Shown here one piece after another: positions 60,029 to 64,000 of a stretch of DNA of 64,000 nucleotides (position 1 is its first letter; each line of letters begins with the position of its first letter). The translations under genes were made by a program, and so were the position numbers. The stretch covers positions 101,875 through 165,874 of the forward strand of contig NZ_JXQI01000055.1 in NCBI RefSeq assembly GCF_000834015.1. Reading direction: 5' to 3'. The stretch comes from Prevotella pectinovora (GTDB lineage: Bacteria; Bacteroidota; Bacteroidia; Bacteroidales; Bacteroidaceae). Under the pieces are notes generated by a model. The model was not told where the DNA came from, ran no database searches, and worked only from the letters and a program-made list of their open reading frames with translations.

Positions 60029-63000
60029 TTATTTTCCCATCAGCTCCTTGGCTACGGCAACGGCAGAGTTTGCGTTGTCGCTATAGCCGTCGGCACCGAT
60101 TTCGTCAGCGAAGTTTTGTGTTACGGGAGCACCACCAACCATCACTTTCACGTTCTGGCGTATTCCGGCATCTTCAAGAGCCTGGATAACATCCTTCATA
60201 TATGTCATGGTGGTTGTAAGCAGCGCACTCATGCAGAGAATGTCGGCATTATAGTCTTTTACAGCCTCAACGAACTTCTCGCTCGGCACATCGATGCCGA
60301 TGTTCTTAACCTCGAAGCCGCAACCCTCGAGCATAGAGGCAACGAGATTCTTGCCTATGTCGTGGAGATCGCCCTTCACGGTTCCTATCACTATCCTGCC
60401 CAGCGTAGTGGATGCCTGTCCGGCGAGCAGCGGCTTCAGAATCTCAAGAGCCGCCTTCATGGCACGTCCTGCCATCAGCAGCTGTGGCACGAAGGCTTTA
60501 CCGTCCTGGAAGCGTTGTCCCACCTCACTCATGGCGCGTATCATCTGACCGTTTATGATGTCCTGCGGAGCCACGCCTTCATCAAGAGCACGTTTGGTGG
60601 CATCGGCAGCCTTGTCGCCTTTGCCGGCGAGGATTGCCTCAAAGACTTCCTCTGCAGCATTGCTCTCCGGCTTGGATGTGGCTACAGGGGCGGCATCGTG
60701 GTCGATGCCGCAGGAGCATTTCTTCTCTTTCACAGGAGCGCTAGAATCTCTAGAAATGCTAGAAAAACTAGAAATTCTAGAAAGACTAGAATCACTAGAA
60801 ATGCTAGAAAAACTAGAATCACTAGAAAAGCTAGAAAGACTAGAATCACTAGAAACGCTAGAATTTCCAGCCCTTCCAGGATAGTGAGGAGTGATGAACA
60901 ATCCTTCTATCGGCTGCACGAGCTTTGCTATCTCACGGATATGCAAATCGTCAGTACCGCAGCATCCACCAACCACGTTCAGCAGATGGGCCTCAACGAT
61001 TGGCCATACCTCGGCCTGCATCATCTTTGGAGTGTCGAGGTAATGACCGTGTTCGTCCGGCAATCCCGCATTTGGAAACATACTTATATAATAGCCGGTC
61101 TCGGCAGCCATACGCTGGATGATAGGTGCCATCTTGGCGGCATTGAGCGAACAGTTAAGTCCTACGCTGAACACGCTGTCGTCATTAAGACTCTTGACAA
61201 AGTCCACTACCGACTGTCCGAGCATGTTGTGTCCATCCTCGCTTGCCACAGTGAAGCTCATCATTATAGGCAGACGGAAGCCTTTCTTCAGCATCACTTC
61301 CTTGCAGCACCGCAAGGCCACCTTGGCATTCTCTATGTCGAATATTGTCTCTATAAGCACGGCATCCACGCCGCCGTCTATCAAAGCCTCTATCTGCTCA
61401 TAGTAGGCATCATGAAGGATATCTTCGTTGAACTCCGCACTTTCTCCGATAGACAGGGTCTTGCTTGTAGGACCGACACTACCAAGCACATAACGGGGCT
61501 TACGCGGATTCATCAATGTATAGGCATCAGCCTCTTTCCTTGCCAGTCGGGCAGCTTCAAGGTTTATCTCCCTTGCATAGTCCTGCAGATGCTTGTCGGC
61601 AAGCGAGACGCGCTGTGAATTGAACGTATTCGTGGTGATGAGGTCTGAACCTGCTTCAAGGAAACGGCGGTGCATACTTGTCACAATCTCCGGATAAGTA
61701 AGAGCAAGCAGGTCGTTTGTTCCACGGACCTCCCCGTCGAAGTCTTTGAATCTCTCCCCACGGAACTCCTCTTCTGTGAGCTTATACTGCTGGATGGTGG
61801 TTCCTGTAGCACCGTCGAGAACGAATATCCTTTCCTTTGCCACGACATCCATCGACGGTCTGCCGAGAGTAGCAGCCTTGAGAGGCAGGGCTTTCATCTT
61901 GTCGTCAGCGGCAGAAGCGGCATTGGCATCCCCGCTTTCTATCTTGTCGATGATAGCCATCACCTCCTCGTCTGGAGTCATGGTCTTGTTGATACGGATA
62001 GTATTGTCGGCGGCTTCCGGCTCGTCGGCGCTCTCCTGGTATTCCTCCACTATGCGCAATGCCTTCTCCACCTCGTCCTCGTTGTGGAAATCCATCTCGA
62101 TATGCACTCCGTCGCCACCGATATTGTCGAGCAGCGGACGCAGTTCGTCGAGGGTCACCCAGCATGCCATGATGCTTTTTCCTCCTGCAAGAATCTTCTT
62201 GTAGAGGTCATACCACTTGGGCGATCCGCCCTGTGGCTCTCCCACTCCCGGCGTCCACTGTATAGCGTTCAGTTCTTCAATCTCAAGCAGGGCTGGCAGA
62301 TGGTGCATTGCCCCCACACCGTCGAGATGATACAGCGTGTAGTCTATCTTCTGACACTGCTGACGGATGAAGGGCTGCACAAAGCGGCGGTAATCCTCCA
62401 CGCTGATCATCGTGGAGATGTCGCTCTGCAGCTTTGTCATCTTTCCAGGTGCCCACGATGAGAAATAGCAGAATGCCATCTCGTCGCCCTCGCGGATAAT
62501 GTCGTACAGTTCGTCGAAGACCTGGAAGTATATGTCGTTTATCTGCTGCATCTGCCGCTCCAGCACTTCGGGTTGCATCACGGTGTCGAGAAGCACCTTG
62601 TCGGTGCCCTTCATGGCGGCGAGCACATCCATGCCTTCCATCAGGTCGGGCATGCCCACATAGTAGTTGCCTTTGGCTTTCTTCTTGCAGGCACGCAGCA
62701 GGTCTTTGTGAAGCTGCCAGTTCTTGTTGGCAGGGTCGTTGATGTCGAACTTGATGTCATCGGTGTAGTTGGGGTCCGGATGTATCCAGATGGTATCCTC
62801 TCCGCCCTCAAACACGCCGCCGAGGATGGCTGCAAGCGAACCGGGACCGAGCTGCGTGTTGGCAACAGGCAGCATGTCGGCTTTCATCGAACTGTGTGCC
62901 ACATACCAGTCGAGATATTCGGCACGCCATTCCGGGTCGAACCATTTCTGGTCGAGCGACTTCGGTGCCGGCGGCATGGGCACGTCGGCATGGGGCTTGA

Positions 63001-63100
63001 CGCCTTCCTGGAAGTGTTCCCACATATTGAGCACGATGCCCTTATGGTTCCACCAGTCTATATAGTGTTTCTTGGTTTCTTCTAAATTGGGTTTCCACAT
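60029..63100 (-). CDS. Corrinoid methyltransferase fusion: UroD-like + homocysteine methyltransferase + B12-binding
   Basis: 1023 residues. About 1-355: UroD-like barrel (FCYFSSWAPGKMTKL, YHLDGVGAMHHLPALLEI, WTPGVGEP), without the HxC zinc motif of MtaA. About 423-735: homocysteine S-methyltransferase as in MetH (LDGATGTTIQ, NTFNSQRVSL, VLGSVGPTSK) with zinc Cys650, Cys713 and Cys714. About 747-788: Ser-rich linker. About 810-900: B12 cap helices. About 900-1023: corrinoid Rossmann domain, GDLHDIG with the cobalt-ligand His913. It lacks MetH's folate and SAM-reactivation domains, so the UroD-like part may deliver methyl groups from another donor to homocysteine (inference). Confidence 0.93.
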   Translation of the reverse strand: MWKPNLEETKKHYIDWWNHKGIVLNMWEHFQEGVKPHADVPMPPAPKSLDQKWFDPEWRAEYLDWYVAHSSMKADMLPVANTQLGPGSLAAILGGVFEGGEDTIWIHPDPNYTDDIKFDINDPANKNWQLHKDLLRACKKKAKGNYYVGMPDLMEGMDVLAAMKGTDKVLLDTVMQPEVLERQMQQINDIYFQVFDELYDIIREGDEMAFCYFSSWAPGKMTKLQSDISTMISVEDYRRFVQPFIRQQCQKIDYTLYHLDGVGAMHHLPALLEIEELNAIQWTPGVGEPQGGSPKWYDLYKKILAGGKSIMACWVTLDELRPLLDNIGGDGVHIEMDFHNEDEVEKALRIVEEYQESADEPEAADNTIRINKTMTPDEEVMAIIDKIESGDANAASAADDKMKALPLKAATLGRPSMDVVAKERIFVLDGATGTTIQQYKLTEEEFRGERFKDFDGEVRGTNDLLALTYPEIVTSMHRRFLEAGSDLITTNTFNSQRVSLADKHLQDYAREINLEAARLARKEADAYTLMNPRKPRYVLGSVGPTSKTLSIGESAEFNEDILHDAYYEQIEALIDGGVDAVLIETIFDIENAKVALRCCKEVMLKKGFRLPIMMSFTVASEDGHNMLGQSVVDFVKSLNDDSVFSVGLNCSLNAAKMAPIIQRMAAETGYYISMFPNAGLPDEHGHYLDTPKMMQAEVWPIVEAHLLNVVGGCCGTDDLHIREIAKLVQPIEGLFITPHYPGRAGNSSVSSDSSLSSFSSDSSFSSISSDSSLSRISSFSSISRDSSAPVKEKKCSCGIDHDAAPVATSKPESNAAEEVFEAILAGKGDKAADATKRALDEGVAPQDIINGQMIRAMSEVGQRFQDGKAFVPQLLMAGRAMKAALEILKPLLAGQASTTLGRIVIGTVKGDLHDIGKNLVASMLEGCGFEVKNIGIDVPSEKFVEAVKDYNADILCMSALLTTTMTYMKDVIQALEDAGIRQNVKVMVGGAPVTQNFADEIGADGYSDNANSAVAVAKELMGK
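60740..60865. repeat. In-frame 9-bp tandem repeat (CTAGAAnnn), about 14 copies
   Basis: Fourteen units begin CTAGAA (for example CTAGAATCA, CTAGAAATG, CTAGAAAGA), inside the corrinoid fusion gene; on the minus strand each encodes X-Ser-Ser or X-Ser-Arg. 9-bp steps keep the frame, so copy number can vary without breaking the protein. Confidence 0.92.
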
Positions 63101-63111
63101 AATTGTTATGA

Positions 63112-63226
63112 TTTATAATTTTCTTGGGAAAGGGGATGGGAGGAATGGGACAAATAGGACAAATAGGAGAAATACCACTCCAAACTACTCAATCCAGACT
63201 ACTCTCTCCTCACTACTCTCTCCTCA
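63112..63226. repeat. Low-complexity intergenic repeats
   Basis: GGACAAATA twice and ACTACTCTCTCCTC twice between the GH31 gene and the corrinoid fusion gene; no other feature seen. Confidence 0.55.
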
Positions 63227-63227
63227 C

Positions 63228-64000
63228 TCAAATCTCAAATCCCTTAAACTCCTCGTTGATGATGAGATTCTTCACCTTGCTCATATCCATGTCGTCGGTG
63301 CTGTCTACATCCTCCGGATAAACGGGGATTACGGCACCCTTGCGCACAAACACCGGCATACGGTCGAGCGGTGTCTCTATGTCCTTCAGCCATCTGCCGC
63401 CGTCGCTTACCGAGAAGCTGTCGCCGGTGAAGAACTCTACCCATTCTCCTTCCGGCAGATATATGTCGCGACAGTTGTCGCTGCTCATTACGGGAGCCAC
63501 AAGGAAGTCATCGCCGAAATAGTATTCATCATCGATATGCCAGCAGTTGTTGTCTTCGGGATGGTGGAAGATAAGTGCCTGCACGATGGTTGATCCGCTG
63601 TGTGTTGCCTTCTCGCTCTCGCGGAGGATATATGGTATGAGTTTGTAGCGCAGCTTCCACCAGCGCTTCACCATCGGTGCGATGTTGGGATAATGCCATG
63701 GCTCACGTTTGTTGGTGCCATGATAGCGGATATGTGAGGAGAACACGCCGAACTGTGTCCAGCGCATATACACATCATCGCGGACAACGGAGTTCATGAA
63801 GTTTGGCAACGTATGGAATCCCGGCACGTCGTGGCTCCAGAAGGCAAAGCCGGAGAGTCCGAAATGGAGTCCGCCACGCAGCGAACCGGCGAGTCCCTCC
63901 CACGAACTGCAGGAGTCTCCGCCCCAATGCAGCGGATATCTCTGGCATCCTGCCCATGCGGAACGTGCCCACACGATGCCGTCGCCTGTCACCTCCTTCG
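63228..64000 (-). CDS. GH31 family glycosidase, alpha-xylosidase-like (N-terminal part outside window)
   Basis: The C-terminal 257 codons are visible; the frame stays open to the window edge. WARSAWAGCQRYPLHWGGDSCSSWEGL has the GH31 acid/base Asp in WGGDS, followed by GLSGFAFWSHDVPGF, and the C-terminal beta domain (FGDDFLVAPVMSSDNCRDIYLPEGEWVEFF). The sequence is closer to YicI-type alpha-xylosidases than to maltases. Releases xylose from isoprimeverose-type oligosaccharides in the family; substrate here inferred. Upstream of the fusion gene and symporter on the same strand. Confidence 0.92.
   Translation of the reverse strand, partial: KEVTGDGIVWARSAWAGCQRYPLHWGGDSCSSWEGLAGSLRGGLHFGLSGFAFWSHDVPGFHTLPNFMNSVVRDDVYMRWTQFGVFSSHIRYHGTNKREPWHYPNIAPMVKRWWKLRYKLIPYILRESEKATHSGSTIVQALIFHHPEDNNCWHIDDEYYFGDDFLVAPVMSSDNCRDIYLPEGEWVEFFTGDSFSVSDGGRWLKDIETPLDRMPVFVRKGAVIPVYPEDVDSTDDMDMSKVKNLIINEEFKGFEI

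Noticed and set aside
60740..60865. Possible CRISPR-like array
   Set aside because: Period is 9 bp without spacers and it is in frame inside a coding gene.

Overview
The window looks like chromosomal DNA from a Bacteroidales bacterium, most likely Prevotella or a close relative (inference). Reasons: promoters of the Bacteroidetes type (TTTG or TTG, about 20 bp, TAnnTTTG) precede both tRNA genes and many operons. Family content also fits: S46 dipeptidyl-peptidase, DUF4421 barrel, PCMD and calycin-like surface proteins, T9SS-type C-terminal tail, SpmA-SpmB fusion and a THUMP-like methyltransferase. No rRNA, CRISPR array or complete insertion sequence was seen.

Layout. 1-3338 holds a partial NUDIX hydrolase, an exported esterase, a LOG-family protein and dgt. 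3339-12768 is an AT-rich accessory island: a 2009-residue RHS protein with a variable zincin-like tip, an overlapping small exported protein (candidate immunity), an orphan fragment of RHS core, an upstream exported partner, a truncated IS4-family transposase and a lipoprotein. 12769-34662 is mostly housekeeping: rnhB, DPP7-like peptidase, flippase, Spm fusion, HhH protein, CYTH enzyme, prfB without frameshift, acyl-CoA ligase, S41 protease, tRNA-Asn, ruvB, CPBP protease, a HAD-RibF fusion and a Ca2+-type P-ATPase. 34663-40283 has tRNA-Met, a decayed AbiEii toxin cut off at a repeat, the coaD-ybeY-DUF4421 operon, hsp20 behind a candidate sigma-54 promoter, and a methyltransferase. 40388-44763 is a four-gene surface-protein operon. 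45108-48902 is dapB-lepB-degenerate lepB paralogue-wbqC. 49332-54654 has a DUF4143 ATPase with a palindromic operator, then thioesterase-dprA-dusB and an MtaA-like methyltransferase. 55430-58185 is lutABC. 58330-64000 (minus strand) has an SSS symporter, a 1023-residue corrinoid methyltransferase fusion and a partial GH31 alpha-xylosidase-like gene.

The most unusual signals are: (1) a family of REPIN/MITE-like repeats with 20-bp ends close to AACCCAAATCGGTCATTAGG, with about ten loci here including two ~190-bp full elements; (2) a second ~380-bp dispersed intergenic repeat often beside the first; (3) a corrinoid protein fusing a UroD-like domain, a homocysteine methyltransferase domain and a B12 module through a 9-bp-repeat-encoded Ser linker; (4) the RHS polymorphic-toxin-like island with its displaced core fragment; (5) a catalytically dead signal peptidase paralogue beside lepB; and (6) several structured or operator-like intergenic sequences.
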